Positions 26,602 to 36,699 of a stretch of 64,000 bases of DNA are shown in pieces. The notes under the pieces were generated by a model. That model saw only the letters and a program-made list of their open reading frames with translations, ran no database searches and was not told where the DNA came from. This DNA is from Cohnella candidum (GTDB lineage: Bacteria; Bacillota; Bacilli; Paenibacillales; Paenibacillaceae). The position numbers and the translations under genes were made by a program. The stretch covers positions 4,985,501 through 5,049,500 of the forward strand of contig NZ_CP033433.1 of the NCBI RefSeq assembly GCF_003713065.1, in the 5' to 3' direction. Each line of letters opens with the position of its first letter. Position 1 is the stretch's first letter.

Positions 26602-27786
26602 TTAAGGCTCTCCGGTGTCGCCTCCGCCTACGCTCTGGCGGTATTCCGACGGGGTCAGCCCGGTTTTCTTGCGGAAGATCTGCGAGAAGTGGCGCACGTC
26701 CGGATACCCGACGCGTTCGGAAATGTCGCCGATCTTCAGCTCCGAATCGCGAAGCAGGTTCATCGCGCGGTCGAGACGCAGCTGCGTGAGGTAATCCTTG
26801 AAGCCGACGCCGGTTCTCTGTTTGAACAGCTGGCTGAAGTAAACCGGATTCAAGTATACGATCGACGCGACCTTCTCCAGCGTAAGTTCCGTCTGGAAGT
26901 GCGCGGCGATGTATTGAAAGGCCACCTCGATCGCTTTCTCTCCGCCGCTGGCATAGTGTTCGTAGACCTGGGTGGCGGAGCTTTTCCGCATTTGCTGCAC
27001 TTTAGCCGGAACCTCGGAGATGTCGGTCATGCGTTCAGAGTGCAGGATCTGGAACGGTATCTTCAAATAGCGCTTTAAGTGGCTGCGAAGCTGGTCGATG
27101 ATGGCGGTGAGGCTTCCTTCGTCCTTCGGGGTTAAGAGGCCAAGCAAACTTTTCGCGTCAAAACTGGTCACGAACCCTTGACCCGAGGTCTCGATCAGCT
27201 CCGACAGCACGTTTTCCACGATGAAATGCTCCAGCTTCATGTCCGATTCGCTTTCCATCCGCACCATAATCAGATGGAAATACGGATGCTTGCCCGTGAA
27301 CGCCGCCAGATCGATGCCGCCCAAATCAAGGCCGGACGCCCACCGGGCGAAGACGGCTTCCCGCAGGAACCGCAGGTTCCGCTTCAGGAGCTGGGCCTCT
27401 TTGGACCGCTCGTTATCCTTGGCGATTTCGTCCCCGATCTCGCGGATCATGTCGACGAGCATATCCTTGCCGATCGGTTTGAGCAAATAATCCTTTGCGC
27501 CGAGACGGACCGCTTCCTTGGCGTATTTGAACTCGGAATGGGCGGAGATGACGACCCATCTGACATGGGCGTGGCGTTTCCGCGAAATCTCCATCAGCTC
27601 AAGTCCCGTCATGCCGGGCATGAGGACGTCCGTCAGCACGAGGTCCATCGGCACGTTTTGCAGCGTAAGCACCGCTTCTTCCGGGTTCGCCGCCAGCAGC
27701 ACCTTGTGTTCGGGAAAATGGGTTCGGATCGTCCGTTCGATGCCTCTGCGGATGAAGCTTTCGTCGTCCACGACGAGAATGTTCAC
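26602..27786 (-). CDS. YesN-type response regulator (receiver plus AraC domain)
   Basis: The 394-residue regulator has an N-terminal receiver (VVDDESFIRRGIERTI; phospho-acceptor Asp in LVLTDVLMPGMTG; Lys in LLKPIGKD), a middle linker and a C-terminal AraC/XylS pair of helix-turn-helix motifs (EKVASIVYLNPVYFSQLFKQRTG and ISERVGYPDVRHFSQIFRKKTGLTPSEYR). It overlaps its kinase gene by 4 bases and probably activates the upstream sugar importer. Confidence 0.94.
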   Translation of the reverse strand: MNILVVDDESFIRRGIERTIRTHFPEHKVLLAANPEEAVLTLQNVPMDLVLTDVLMPGMTGLELMEISRKRHAHVRWVVISAHSEFKYAKEAVRLGAKDYLLKPIGKDMLVDMIREIGDEIAKDNERSKEAQLLKRNLRFLREAVFARWASGLDLGGIDLAAFTGKHPYFHLIMVRMESESDMKLEHFIVENVLSELIETSGQGFVTSFDAKSLLGLLTPKDEGSLTAIIDQLRSHLKRYLKIPFQILHSERMTDISEVPAKVQQMRKSSATQVYEHYASGGEKAIEVAFQYIAAHFQTELTLEKVASIVYLNPVYFSQLFKQRTGVGFKDYLTQLRLDRAMNLLRDSELKIGDISERVGYPDVRHFSQIFRKKTGLTPSEYRQSVGGGDTGEP

Positions 27787-29600
27787 GCCGATTTCTCCTC
27801 TCGGTGGGGTGCGGGAAACGAAACCGTCACGATGGTATGGCGATTGCGCTCGCTTTCGATACGCAGGCCGTAGGCATCGCCGTACAGGAGGCGGATGCGC
27901 TGATGCACGTTAAGCAAGCCGACGCCGCGACGGCCGCCGTGGTCCTGCGCCGAAGCGGTCGTGGAGGAAGTTTCCTCCAACATCCGTTCGATTCTCCGCA
28001 GCGTTTCTTCTTCCATGCCGACGCCGTTGTCTTCGATGACGATGTCGATTCTGCCGTCCTCTTCCCGGGAATAAATGCGCAGCGAGCCCGTACGGCGGTT
28101 AAGCGGCTCCAGTCCGTATTTGACGGCATTTTCGACGATCGGCTGCAGGATCATTTTCGGAACCACGATGTCCAGCAGCTCTTCCTCGACGTCGATGGTC
28201 GTGTTCACCCGCGTGTCTAGCCGTGTCTCGATGATGGTCAAGTAGTGCTGCAATTGCTCGATTTCCTTGCGCAGCGTCGCGCGGGAAGCCTCCTCCCAGT
28301 CGCTGCTGTACCGGAACATGTGAGACAGCGACAAAATGACGTTGCCGAGCCGGTCGTTCTCGCGTTCGTCCAGCATCCAGTAGATCATGTCCAGCGTGTT
28401 GAACAGAAAATGCGGATTGACCTGCGACTGAAGGGCTTGCAGCTGCGCGTTTTTTTCGCTGATGGAGGCCAATTTGATTCGCTCGATGAGCTCGTCCATC
28501 TGGGTCACCATCCGGTTAAACGAACCGACGAGCACGTTAAGCTCATGGTAAGATTGCACCCGAACGATGCCTTTGAAATTGCCGAGCTCGACCTGTTTCA
28601 TTTGCTGGATCAGCCGTTTGAACGGAGAAGAGAAGGACCGGGAGACGACCGTCGCCAGCAAGGTGGCCGCGATAACGAGGACGATCACGACGGAGAGCAG
28701 GAATTTCTGCGTCTCCTGAAGCTCCAGCTGGATGTCCTGTTTCGGCGTCTCCCCGATGACCGTCCAATCCGCCATGCTGATCGGGGCGGCCGTGACGAGA
28801 TAGTCCTTGCGGTCGGTCACGATTACTTGGCCTTTCTTCAGCGGACCGGGCCATTCCTTCGGAATGGTCATCTCTTCTGAATCGGGATCGGCGGGCCTTG
28901 TATGCATGATTTCGTTGCCCGAGGCGTCGCGGATGATGACGTTGCTGCCCGGTCCCAGACTGGCGTTGGACAGCGCCGAGGTGATGGCGTCGGCGTCCGT
29001 CTCGATCAAGACAATGCCGATCGGCTTGATCGTGTTGAGCTCGAACAGCTCGCGCCCGAAAGCGAACACCTTGCTGCCGGGCTCGTTGATGCCCTCGCTG
29101 ACGAGAGAGTGCGGGAATACGCCGAGCCAGATCATCTCGCCCGTCGACTTTTGGAGCTGGTTGAACCAATCTTTGCCCACGTAGCTGCGCACCGCGCCTC
29201 CGACCGACCGGTCAAAGCTGTACACCTCGCCTTGATTCGTCAGGATGTGGATGCCGACGACATCATTGCGGGAGTAGAAGATGGCGCCCATGATGTCGGT
29301 GATCCGCCGCTCCAGGTTAACGGCCACGTCGGAACTGACCGGATCCTCCGATTGCCGGAGCAGCCGCATCAATTCGTTGTTGCTGGTGAGGGATTTGGTG
29401 ACGCTGTCATAACCTTTCAACATAAGATCGAAAAGGCCGACCGTCTGCGAGATGTTTTTCTCGGCAATGACGGCGACCTTATCGCGGATCTGCTCGGTTG
29501 CTCTTTGGTAATACACGAAGCTGAGAATAAAGAGCAGCCCGAGCAGGCTGAACAGGAATATGAGGAACAATCTTCCGTGGATCGTGTGAATGCTTTTCAT
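27783..29600 (-). CDS. YesM-type sensor histidine kinase
   Basis: The 605-residue membrane kinase has two transmembrane helices flanking a large extracellular sensor (about 35-295), a HAMP domain, the His_kinase domain with QSQVNPHFLFNTLDMIYWML and an ATPase domain ending DHGGRRGVGLLNVHQRIRL. YesM/YesN systems sense sugar oligomers, often with a binding protein. It begins 9 bases after the upstream permease and is co-transcribed with the importer. Confidence 0.95.
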   Translation of the reverse strand: MKSIHTIHGRLFLIFLFSLLGLLFILSFVYYQRATEQIRDKVAVIAEKNISQTVGLFDLMLKGYDSVTKSLTSNNELMRLLRQSEDPVSSDVAVNLERRITDIMGAIFYSRNDVVGIHILTNQGEVYSFDRSVGGAVRSYVGKDWFNQLQKSTGEMIWLGVFPHSLVSEGINEPGSKVFAFGRELFELNTIKPIGIVLIETDADAITSALSNASLGPGSNVIIRDASGNEIMHTRPADPDSEEMTIPKEWPGPLKKGQVIVTDRKDYLVTAAPISMADWTVIGETPKQDIQLELQETQKFLLSVVIVLVIAATLLATVVSRSFSSPFKRLIQQMKQVELGNFKGIVRVQSYHELNVLVGSFNRMVTQMDELIERIKLASISEKNAQLQALQSQVNPHFLFNTLDMIYWMLDERENDRLGNVILSLSHMFRYSSDWEEASRATLRKEIEQLQHYLTIIETRLDTRVNTTIDVEEELLDIVVPKMILQPIVENAVKYGLEPLNRRTGSLRIYSREEDGRIDIVIEDNGVGMEEETLRRIERMLEETSSTTASAQDHGGRRGVGLLNVHQRIRLLYGDAYGLRIESERNRHTIVTVSFPAPHREEKSA

Positions 29601-29609
29601 AGGTTCATC

Positions 29610-30488
29610 TTAACCCTTAACGGCGCCTGCTACCATCCCTTTGGTGATTTTTTCCGCAAGCAGGAAGTAGATGATGACGACCGGCGCCGCTCCGAGCACG
29701 AGGAATGCGCCGATCGCTCCATAGTTGACGGAGTATTGGCTGACGAAGCTGTACACGCCGAACGGCAGCGTCTTTATTTTCTCGGAGGAAATGAACGTCG
29801 CGGCCAGCACGTATTCGTTCCAGATGTTGATGAACGTCAGGATGCAGACGGTCATGACCGGAGGAACGGAAATCGGAAGCACGATGCGGGTGAAAATGCT
29901 CCATACGCCCGCTCCGTCCACGATGGCGGATTCTTCGATTTCGTTCGGGATCGACTGGAAGAAGCCGGACAGGATGAACACGGCGATCGGTGTCTGGAAT
30001 GCGATGTAAGGCAGGATGATCGACCAGCGCGTGTTCAGGATGTCGATGTTCTTGAACATGATCATGAGCGGAAGCAGCGTACTCTGCAGCGGAATCATCA
30101 TGCCGAGCAGGAAGAGTAGCAGCACATACTGGCCGTACTTCCAGCGGAAGCGGGAGATCGCGAACGCCACCATCGCGGCCAACACGATGACGGCGACGAT
30201 GGTAATGGCGGTCACGAAAACGCTGTTGGTCAGATACTTCCAATAGAGTCCGCCGCCGATGGCATCCTTGTAGTTGACCCATTGCCAGCTGGCCGGCAAG
30301 GCGAAGAAGCTGCCCGACAAAATTTCTTCGTTCGTTTTGAACGAATAGATCAAGAGCCACAACAGAGGGTACAGCTGAGTGACGAACAGGATGGCAAGGA
30401 TGATATAAATGATCAACCGGCTGATGGAGAAACGTCGCCGGGATGAAGCCGAAGCTTGCATGGCCGTGAGGGTCGCGGACTGGCTCAT
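29610..30488 (-). CDS. CUT1 sugar ABC permease (MalG type)
   Basis: The 292-residue protein has six membrane segments, the EAA loop (EIEESAIVDGAGVWSIFTRIVLPISVP) and the C-terminal KGMVAGAVKG. The ATG at 30488 has AAGGAGG at good spacing; an in-frame start 11 codons earlier lacks one. It is the second permease of this importer. Confidence 0.93.
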   Translation of the reverse strand: MSQSATLTAMQASASSRRRFSISRLIIYIILAILFVTQLYPLLWLLIYSFKTNEEILSGSFFALPASWQWVNYKDAIGGGLYWKYLTNSVFVTAITIVAVIVLAAMVAFAISRFRWKYGQYVLLLFLLGMMIPLQSTLLPLMIMFKNIDILNTRWSIILPYIAFQTPIAVFILSGFFQSIPNEIEESAIVDGAGVWSIFTRIVLPISVPPVMTVCILTFINIWNEYVLAATFISSEKIKTLPFGVYSFVSQYSVNYGAIGAFLVLGAAPVVIIYFLLAEKITKGMVAGAVKG

Positions 30489-30501
30489 TCGGGGCGCCTC
30501 C

Positions 30502-31395
30502 TTAAGAGTAACGTTTTTCAAGAGAGTTGAAGGATTTGTTGACTACGACGGTCAGCACGAGACTAAGGACGACGAGGAACACGGCGATGGCGCTGCCGTA
30601 ACCGTATTTCTGCGTCAAGAACGATTGATAGTACATGTGGCTGGCCAGCACTTCCGTGGCGTGCGCCGGTCCGCCGCCCGTCATGACGAGGATTCGGTCA
30701 AACGACTGCAGGGAGCCGATGAAAGAAAGCACGACGGAGATTTTGAAAATCGGAACGATCATCGGAATGGTGATATATCGATCGGCCTTGAAGCCATCGG
30801 CGCCATCGATTCTGGCGGCTTCGTAAATATCGGCCGGAATGTTCTGGATTCCCGTGAATTGAATCAGGATATGATAGCCCAGGTACTGCCACAAGCCGAC
30901 GAGGATAATGGAATACATCGCGTATTTCGGCTCCGAGAGCCAAGCGTGCGTCCAATCCTGCAGTCCCATTTTCTCAAGGAGCTGGTTAATCATGCCTCCC
31001 TGGGATGCGGGATTCAAAATCGTCTTCCACAACTGCCCGATAACGACGACCGATAAAATAACCGGCAGAAAATAGCTGGTGACGAGAAAATTGGCTTTAC
31101 GGACGTGGCGGCTGATCAGGATGGCCACGAACAGGGCGACCGGCAATTGGATCACGAGCGACAAAATCGCCATTTGCATCGTCCGGTTAACCGAAGGCCA
31201 GAATACGTTGTCGCTTGTCAGCATGTATTTGAAATTCGCGAAGCCGACCCATTCGGAGGCTCCGATGCCGTTCCAATCGAGCATGCCGGTATAGACGGAT
31301 ACGAGAATCGGCACGAATACGAGGCAGACGTACAGCAGCAAGCAAGGCAACACGAAAGCCGCGATCGTCCAAGGAGATACCTTCAATACCTTCAA
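30502..31395 (-). CDS. CUT1 sugar ABC permease (MalF type)
   Basis: The 297-residue protein has six membrane segments and the EAA loop (DIYEAARIDGADGFKADRYITIPMIVP). TTG at 31395 is the start: AAGGAGG lies 8 bases upstream, and no ATG with a ribosome site is nearby. It lies between the binding protein and the second permease in one unit. Confidence 0.92.
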   Translation of the reverse strand: MKVLKVSPWTIAAFVLPCLLLYVCLVFVPILVSVYTGMLDWNGIGASEWVGFANFKYMLTSDNVFWPSVNRTMQMAILSLVIQLPVALFVAILISRHVRKANFLVTSYFLPVILSVVVIGQLWKTILNPASQGGMINQLLEKMGLQDWTHAWLSEPKYAMYSIILVGLWQYLGYHILIQFTGIQNIPADIYEAARIDGADGFKADRYITIPMIVPIFKISVVLSFIGSLQSFDRILVMTGGGPAHATEVLASHMYYQSFLTQKYGYGSAIAVFLVVLSLVLTVVVNKSFNSLEKRYS

Positions 31396-31478
31396 GGCTT
31401 ACGCCTCCTTTACTTTCCCGCCGATGGCGAAAGGGGACGCAGAGCGTCCCCATCCGCAATCCAATCGACGGCAAACGT

Positions 31479-32858
31479 TTATTTTTTATTGTTTTGGTCG
31501 AATGCGTCTTGGTGTTCTTTCGCGACTTCCTTCGCGTCTTTCTTGGCGACGAACAGGTTTTGGATGCTCGTCAGGTGAGCTTGAGCGGTACCCGGGTTCA
31601 TCGTGTTGTCGAACGCGAGGTCTCCGCCGTTAACTTGCTTGAACATGCCCAGAACTTCCATCGCCATGTCGGAGTATCCGGCGGCTTTGAAGTCGCCCTC
31701 TACGTTTTGGCCGAGACCTACGGCGCCTTTGGTCGTGAACAGCTCTTTCGGGTAGTTCAGCATGAAGTAGTTCAGGAAATCAAGCGTTTCTTGCTTGTGC
31801 TTGCTGTTCTTGGAAACCGCGAAAGCGGAGCCCGGAGCGAGCATGAATTGGTTCGGATCGCCTTTGCCGTTAACCGTCGGGAATTTGAAGACGCCGACGT
31901 TGCCGTTCTTGCTGACATCGGACGTTTCGATCCCGCCCGTTGCCCAGGAGCCCATGAAGTACATGGCGGCTTTGCCCGTCTTAAAGAGGTTTTCGCCTGC
32001 ATTGTAGTCGAAGGAAGGCGCGCCTTCTTGGAACGCTTTCGCTTGAACCAGGTCTTCGAACGCGTTGACGGCGTCGAGGAATGCCGGATCGTCGAATTTC
32101 TTCGTGCCGGCCAGTACGTCTTTCAGGAAGCCCGGGCCGTTGTTCGTGCGGAGCAGGATGTTCATGAAGAAGAACGAGCCGGTCCAGGAGTCCTTCTCGC
32201 CGATCGCGATCGGGGTGATGCCTTTGGCTTTCAGCGTTTTGACGTCAGCTACGAGCTCTTCGAACGTAGCCGGCGGATTCGCGATGCCCGCTTGTTGGAA
32301 CAGGGACTTATTGTAGTAGATAAGAGCGACGTTGTTGCCGTCAGGCAGGGCGTACAGGTTGCCGTTGAAGGTGTAGAAGTCGAGCAGGCCGGCTTGGAAC
32401 GTGTCCTTCAGGCCGTTCTTCTGAACCATGTCGTTCAGCGGTTCGAACAGGTCGGCGTCTACGAACGGCTGCATTTGGGCTGCCGGGTTGACGACCGTGA
32501 TGTCCGGAACTTCTTTGGAAGCCGCTTGCGTTTTCAGCTTCAGCTTCTGTTGGTCGGTGTTCAGGGAGTCGAGCTCGATCGTGATGTTCGGGTGATCCTT
32601 ATGGTATTGATCGGTGAGCTTGCGGATCATTTTGTACTTCGGATCCGTAGGGTCCGGATAGATGTTTTGGAACGTGATCGTGATGTTTTCTTTGGACGGT
32701 TCGGATGCTTGTGCGGAAGCGGAAGCCGAAGGGCTTGCTGCCGGCGAGCTTGCGTCCGAGCTGGATGCGGAGTCGTTGTTGGACTTGCCGCAAGCTGCGA
32801 GGCTCACAGCGAGAACGCCTGCAAGTACGCCCGCGAAGATTTTCTTGCTTGTCTTCAT
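31479..32858 (-). CDS. CUT1 sugar ABC importer, lipoprotein solute-binding protein
   Basis: The 459-residue family 1 binding protein starts with a lipoprotein signal (KIFAGVLAGVLAVSLAAC, lipid-bearing Cys23), a Ser/Ala-rich linker, and the NITITFQNIYPDP... bilobal domain. It is the first gene of a five-gene minus-strand operon (binding protein, two permeases, YesM kinase, YesN regulator). The sugar is not known; no enzyme gene is in the unit. Confidence 0.94.
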   Translation of the reverse strand: MKTSKKIFAGVLAGVLAVSLAACGKSNNDSASSSDASSPAASPSASASAQASEPSKENITITFQNIYPDPTDPKYKMIRKLTDQYHKDHPNITIELDSLNTDQQKLKLKTQAASKEVPDITVVNPAAQMQPFVDADLFEPLNDMVQKNGLKDTFQAGLLDFYTFNGNLYALPDGNNVALIYYNKSLFQQAGIANPPATFEELVADVKTLKAKGITPIAIGEKDSWTGSFFFMNILLRTNNGPGFLKDVLAGTKKFDDPAFLDAVNAFEDLVQAKAFQEGAPSFDYNAGENLFKTGKAAMYFMGSWATGGIETSDVSKNGNVGVFKFPTVNGKGDPNQFMLAPGSAFAVSKNSKHKQETLDFLNYFMLNYPKELFTTKGAVGLGQNVEGDFKAAGYSDMAMEVLGMFKQVNGGDLAFDNTMNPGTAQAHLTSIQNLFVAKKDAKEVAKEHQDAFDQNNKK

Positions 32859-32906
32859 GGTACATCCCCCTAGTTATGATAGTGACTTGATGTCCTCATT
32901 ATGTTC

Positions 32907-32924
32907 GTTTGCGAAAACGCAAAC
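32907..32924. promoter_or_regulatory. Palindrome upstream of the importer operon
   Basis: GTTTGCG-AAAA-CGCAAAC has perfect 7-bp arms, 49 bp before the binding-protein start codon on the minus strand. It may be an operator or an mRNA hairpin. It does not fit the catabolite-control cre pattern. The rest of the 297-bp gap to the Nif3-like gene is AT-rich with no other clear element. Confidence 0.5.
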
Positions 32925-33155
32925 AATGAAGTTCTTTAGGGGAACATGTTTGTTTTTTTAAGGTGCTCTGAAAATGTCGAGATTGGTAGAAATAGTGCTT
33001 ACATATATTTATATCGGTTGTTTCGAGTTTATTTATCAGGGATAAAAGGGCTTTGCGGGACTTGTTTTTTTCAAGAGGGTGGCTGAACATGGGTGGTAGA
33101 TTTGAGGGAAGCGGGTATGAACGGATTAGTATTCAATAGGAGAGGAAGTAGGCGG

Positions 33156-33953
33156 ATGACGACGTTGGTCCGGCATGTGATCGAGTGGATTGAAGGGGCT
33201 GTCGGCTTGGCGGAAAACACGGTAGATGGGTTGAAGTTTGGCCGGCCGGACATGACCGTTACGGGAATTGCCGTGGCGTTTACGGCTTCGCAATCGGTGG
33301 TGGAAGCCGCGTTGCGAGCCGGTGCTAACCTGTTGATCTCGCACGAAGGGGAGTTTTACGCGCATCGCGACCGTGTTGAGACGTTGGAAGGCGATGACCT
33401 GGTAGTATTGGAGAAACGCGGTTTGATCGCGCAGTCGGGACTCGCCTTGTATCGCTGCCACGACGCGTTGCACTACCGGCAACCCGACGAGATTATTCAG
33501 GGGCTCGTTCGCAGGTTGGGATGGGAGGCGTATTTGCGGGAGGATCTGCAGGTTGCGGTGATTCTGGAAATGCCGGAGACGACGGTGGGCGAGTTGGCGG
33601 AGCATTGCAAACGGGCGCTGGGTTTGCCATATTTGCGCGTGGCTGGCGATTTAGCGATGAAATGCACCCGCATCGGGCTGTCGGCCGGCTACCGGGGCGG
33701 CGGCGAGCTGTGCATCCCGATGTTCCGGGAGCATGATCTTGACATGATCATCACCGGCGAAGGACCGGAATGGGAGACGCCGGAATACGTCCGCGACGCG
33801 ATGCGGCAAGGCCGGAAGAAGGCGCTGATCCTGCTCGGTCACGCCGAAAGCGAGCAGCCCGGCATGCAGCTGCTGGCCGAGAGCTTGAAGCGCGCCTTCC
33901 CGGCAACGCCCATACAGTTCATTGCGGAAGAGCCGGTGTTCCGGATCGTATGA
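33156..33953 (+). CDS. Nif3-like dinuclear metal centre protein
   Basis: The 265-residue protein belongs to the NIF3/YbgI/YqfO family, whose hexamers bind two metal ions per subunit. Putative metal-site segments are GANLLISHEGEFY near residue 60 and ILLGHAESEQPGM near 235; the first usually reads HHP in relatives, so the site may be altered. Function is not settled for the family. The ATG at 33156 follows AGGAGAGGAAG; upstream in-frame starts lack a ribosome site. It is divergent from the importer operon. Confidence 0.8.
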   Translation: MTTLVRHVIEWIEGAVGLAENTVDGLKFGRPDMTVTGIAVAFTASQSVVEAALRAGANLLISHEGEFYAHRDRVETLEGDDLVVLEKRGLIAQSGLALYRCHDALHYRQPDEIIQGLVRRLGWEAYLREDLQVAVILEMPETTVGELAEHCKRALGLPYLRVAGDLAMKCTRIGLSAGYRGGGELCIPMFREHDLDMIITGEGPEWETPEYVRDAMRQGRKKALILLGHAESEQPGMQLLAESLKRAFPATPIQFIAEEPVFRIV

Positions 33954-33968
33954 GAAGGGTGGCGGCAC

Positions 33969-34381
33969 TGCAACGTTAAAAAGTAGCGCTATTAAGCCAC
34001 CGAGCGAACAGAGTTTCGCTGCAACGTTATAAACTAACGCTGGATTGCCTGAAGCTTCGCCTAAGCTCGGTGCAACGCTAAAAATTAGCGCTAGAGCGGT
34101 TTAAACTCTCTCCAACCTCGGTGTAACGCTAGATATTAGCGTTAAACAGTCGCCGTAACCGGGAAAAACCGGTTAGAAGGCTTCAAACCTCCTATTGTAG
34201 TCATTGTAACCCGGAAAAACCCGGTTAGAACGCCGCAAACCTCGCCCACGGCCACTGTAACCGGGAAAAACCCGGTTAGAACTCTTCAAACCCGGCTCGC
34301 TGTTGCTGTAACCCGGAAAAACCCGGTTAGAACGCGGCAAACCCGGCCCGCTGCCACTGTAACCGGGAAAAATCCGGTTAC
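33969..34381. repeat. Intergenic array of nine palindromic units, 51-bp period
   Basis: Units start at 33969, 34020, 34071, 34122, 34154, 34205, 34256, 34307 and 34358. Every step is 51 bp except one of 32. Each unit begins TG(T/C)AAC and holds a palindrome around an A-rich loop, then about 29 variable bases. Units 1-4 use CGTTA- or CGCTA-type arms; units 5-9 use TAACC(G/C)GG-type arms. Arms change together (CGTTA/TAACG in unit 2, CGCTA/TAGCG in unit 3, TAACCGGG/CCCGGTTA in unit 7), so pairing appears to be maintained. Units 5-8 also share GAANNCNNCAAACC after the palindrome. No open reading frame runs through it. It fills most of the 578-bp gap between the Nif3-like and GH67 genes. Confidence 0.92.
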
Positions 34382-34531
34382 AGCAAATTTAGTTTTACCA
34401 AGACTCGCTACTCTCCCCAGCGCCAAACATATAAGTTTTTCAAAGTAACGCCTTTCGTTTGTTTGTTTTTTTCGCTTTACCGATCCCGTAGGCTAATAGG
34501 AAGAGCCGCATTACGGGAGGTTGACAGCGCG

Positions 34532-36583
34532 ATGAATCCGGTTTCGACGGACAGCGGCTATGCTTGTTGGCTGCGTTACGAATACATTGAAAACGCTTCC
34601 CTGCGTGAAAGTTACTTATCAAGCTGTTCGTGTTACTCCCTTCTGGGAGATTCCTTCATCCTCATGAACGCCCGGAAGCAACTGGCCGAGGCGTTATCCT
34701 CCATGCTCGGGAGAGTGCCGACGGAGAGCGACACAGGCGGCATTATCGCCGGAACGATCGACAGTTCGACCGAACTACGGCAAATAACCGCTCAATATGA
34801 TTTCGATGAGCTGGGTGAAGAGGGCTACGTCATCCACTCAGAGACGGAGGGGCCGATTTACCTGGCCGCCGCCTCCGACAAGGGTGTTCTTTACGCGGTC
34901 TTTCATTTACTGAGGTTGCTCCAACTGGGAGCCAACGTCCGCAATATCCACATCGGCGAAAAACCGGCAAACGCGCTGCGCATGATCAACCACTGGGACA
35001 ACATGGACGGTTCCGTCGAGCGGGGATATGCGGGGCGGAGCATTTTTTACCGCGATAACGGCTTCATACCGCACACGGATCGCCTCGAAGACTATGCGCG
35101 GCTGCTCGCTTCCGTGGGCATCAACGCGATAACGATTAACAATGTGAACGTTCATCCGCGGGAAACGGAGCTGATCACGGCTGGGCTTCTTCCCGATGTT
35201 GCAAAAGTCGCAGATCTCTTCCGCGGCTACGGCATCCGGCTGTATTTGAGCATCAATTTCGCTGCGCCCATCGAGATCGGAGGACTGGAGACGGCCGATC
35301 CGCTGGACCCCAACGTCGCCGCTTGGTGGCGGGATAAGGCAAAGGAAATCTACGATTACGTGCCGGACTTCGGCGGCTTTCTGGTCAAAGCCGACTCCGA
35401 GTTCCGGCCGGGCCCGTTCACCTACGGCAGAAACCACGCGGACGGCGCCAATATGCTGGCGGACGCGTTAGCACCGTACGGCGGCGAGGTCATTTGGCGC
35501 TGCTTCGTCTACAACTGCCTGCAGGACTGGCGCGATCGCTCGACGGATCGGGCCAAAGCCGCATATGACCATTTTAAGCCGCTCGACGGACAATTCCGGG
35601 ATAACGTGTTGCTGCAGATCAAAAACGGGCCGATGGACTTCCAGGTCCGGGAGCCCGTATCCCCGCTATTCGGCGGGTTGAAGGCAACCAGCACTCTACT
35701 GGAAGTGCAGATCGCGCAGGAATATACCGGCCAGCAGAGGCACCTCTGCTATCTCGTTCCGCAGTGGAAGGAAGTGCTCGATTTCGATACGTTCGCCCGC
35801 GGCGAGGGTTCATCCGTAGCTAAAGCCGCGAGCGGAGCATTGTTCGGCAGAAGCCGCGGCGGCATGGCCGCCGTATCCAATGTGGGGGACGACGCCAACT
35901 GGACCGGTCACCTGCTCGCTCAGGCGAATTTGTACGGGTATGGCAGGCTGGCCTGGAGCCCGGCACTAGGCGCCGATGAAATCGCCAAAGAATGGATCAT
36001 GCAGACTTTCGGCCGCGACCTCACGATAATCAATATCATCCAAAACATGCTCCTCAGCTCTCTGGAAATCTACGAATCTTACACGGCACCGCTCGGCGTC
36101 GGCTGGATGGTCAATCCCCATCACCATTACGGCCCGAACGTCGACGGCTACGAATATTCCAAGTGGGGCACCTACCATTTCGCGGATCACGAGGGAATCG
36201 GCGTCGACCGCACCGCGGGCACCGGTACCGGATATGCCTCACAGTACCATCCGCCCCAATCCGCCAGATACGAATCGCTCGCCGATTGCCCGGATGAGCT
36301 GCTGCTGTTCTTCCACCATGTACCGTACACGCATGTGCTGAAGTCCGGCAAAACCGTCATCCAGCATATTTACGACTCCCATTTCGAGGGAGCGGAACAG
36401 GCTGCCGATCTGCTCGCCCAGTGGAATTCTCTCGAAGGCCGGATCGACGAAGGGTGCTTCCGCCAAGTGCGCGAGCGGCTCATCCACCAGGAGGAGCACG
36501 CCCGGGAATGGCGCGACGTCATCAACACCTACTTCTACCGCAAATCCGGCATTCCCGACGAACGGAGCCGCAAGATTTACTAG
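34532..36583 (+). CDS. GH67 alpha-glucuronidase
   Basis: The 683-residue intracellular enzyme (no signal peptide) removes 4-O-methylglucuronic acid from short xylo-oligosaccharides (aldouronic acids). Family segments include [33 protein letters not shown] and [37 protein letters not shown], which hold the catalytic acids. The ATG at 34532 has GGGAGG 11 bases upstream. The downstream GH52 gene suggests complete intracellular breakdown of glucuronoxylan fragments. Length is normal for the family. Confidence 0.95.
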   Translation: MNPVSTDSGYACWLRYEYIENASLRESYLSSCSCYSLLGDSFILMNARKQLAEALSSMLGRVPTESDTGGIIAGTIDSSTELRQITAQYDFDELGEEGYVIHSETEGPIYLAAASDKGVLYAVFHLLRLLQLGANVRNIHIGEKPANALRMINHWDNMDGSVERGYAGRSIFYRDNGFIPHTDRLEDYARLLASVGINAITINNVNVHPRETELITAGLLPDVAKVADLFRGYGIRLYLSINFAAPIEIGGLETADPLDPNVAAWWRDKAKEIYDYVPDFGGFLVKADSEFRPGPFTYGRNHADGANMLADALAPYGGEVIWRCFVYNCLQDWRDRSTDRAKAAYDHFKPLDGQFRDNVLLQIKNGPMDFQVREPVSPLFGGLKATSTLLEVQIAQEYTGQQRHLCYLVPQWKEVLDFDTFARGEGSSVAKAASGALFGRSRGGMAAVSNVGDDANWTGHLLAQANLYGYGRLAWSPALGADEIAKEWIMQTFGRDLTIINIIQNMLLSSLEIYESYTAPLGVGWMVNPHHHYGPNVDGYEYSKWGTYHFADHEGIGVDRTAGTGTGYASQYHPPQSARYESLADCPDELLLFFHHVPYTHVLKSGKTVIQHIYDSHFEGAEQAADLLAQWNSLEGRIDEGCFRQVRERLIHQEEHAREWRDVINTYFYRKSGIPDERSRKIY

Positions 36584-36609
36584 CCTTGAAGGGAGGACGC
36601 GCCACGCTG

Positions 36610-36699
36610 ATGCTGAGCATTCTGCCGATCCTGCTCGTATTCATCCTGCTCAGCAACAGGATCGTGGAAGGCATCGCCGCCGGATCGGTGAAAGGGTAA
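36610..36699 (+). pseudogene. C-terminal remnant of a CUT1 sugar permease
   Basis: The frame ends ILLSNRIVEGIAAGSVKG, the C-terminal signature of MalG-type permeases, but only about 29 residues remain, covering one membrane helix. A GGGAGG at 36590-36595 precedes its ATG. The rest of the gene is missing between the GH67 stop and this tail. It indicates that an importer once sat between the GH67 and GH52 genes and was deleted. Confidence 0.8.

Noticed and set aside
32907-32924. Catabolite-control (cre) site
   Set aside because: The central CG spacing does not fit the cre consensus; only the palindrome itself is reported.
33969-34381. CRISPR array
   Set aside because: Repeats are not identical, arms covary, the spacers are themselves partly conserved, and no cas gene is present.
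33969-34381. Coding minisatellite (51 bp is 17 codons)
   Set aside because: Each unit contains stop codons in the frames examined (TAA and TAG within the palindrome and its flank), so no protein repeat can be read.
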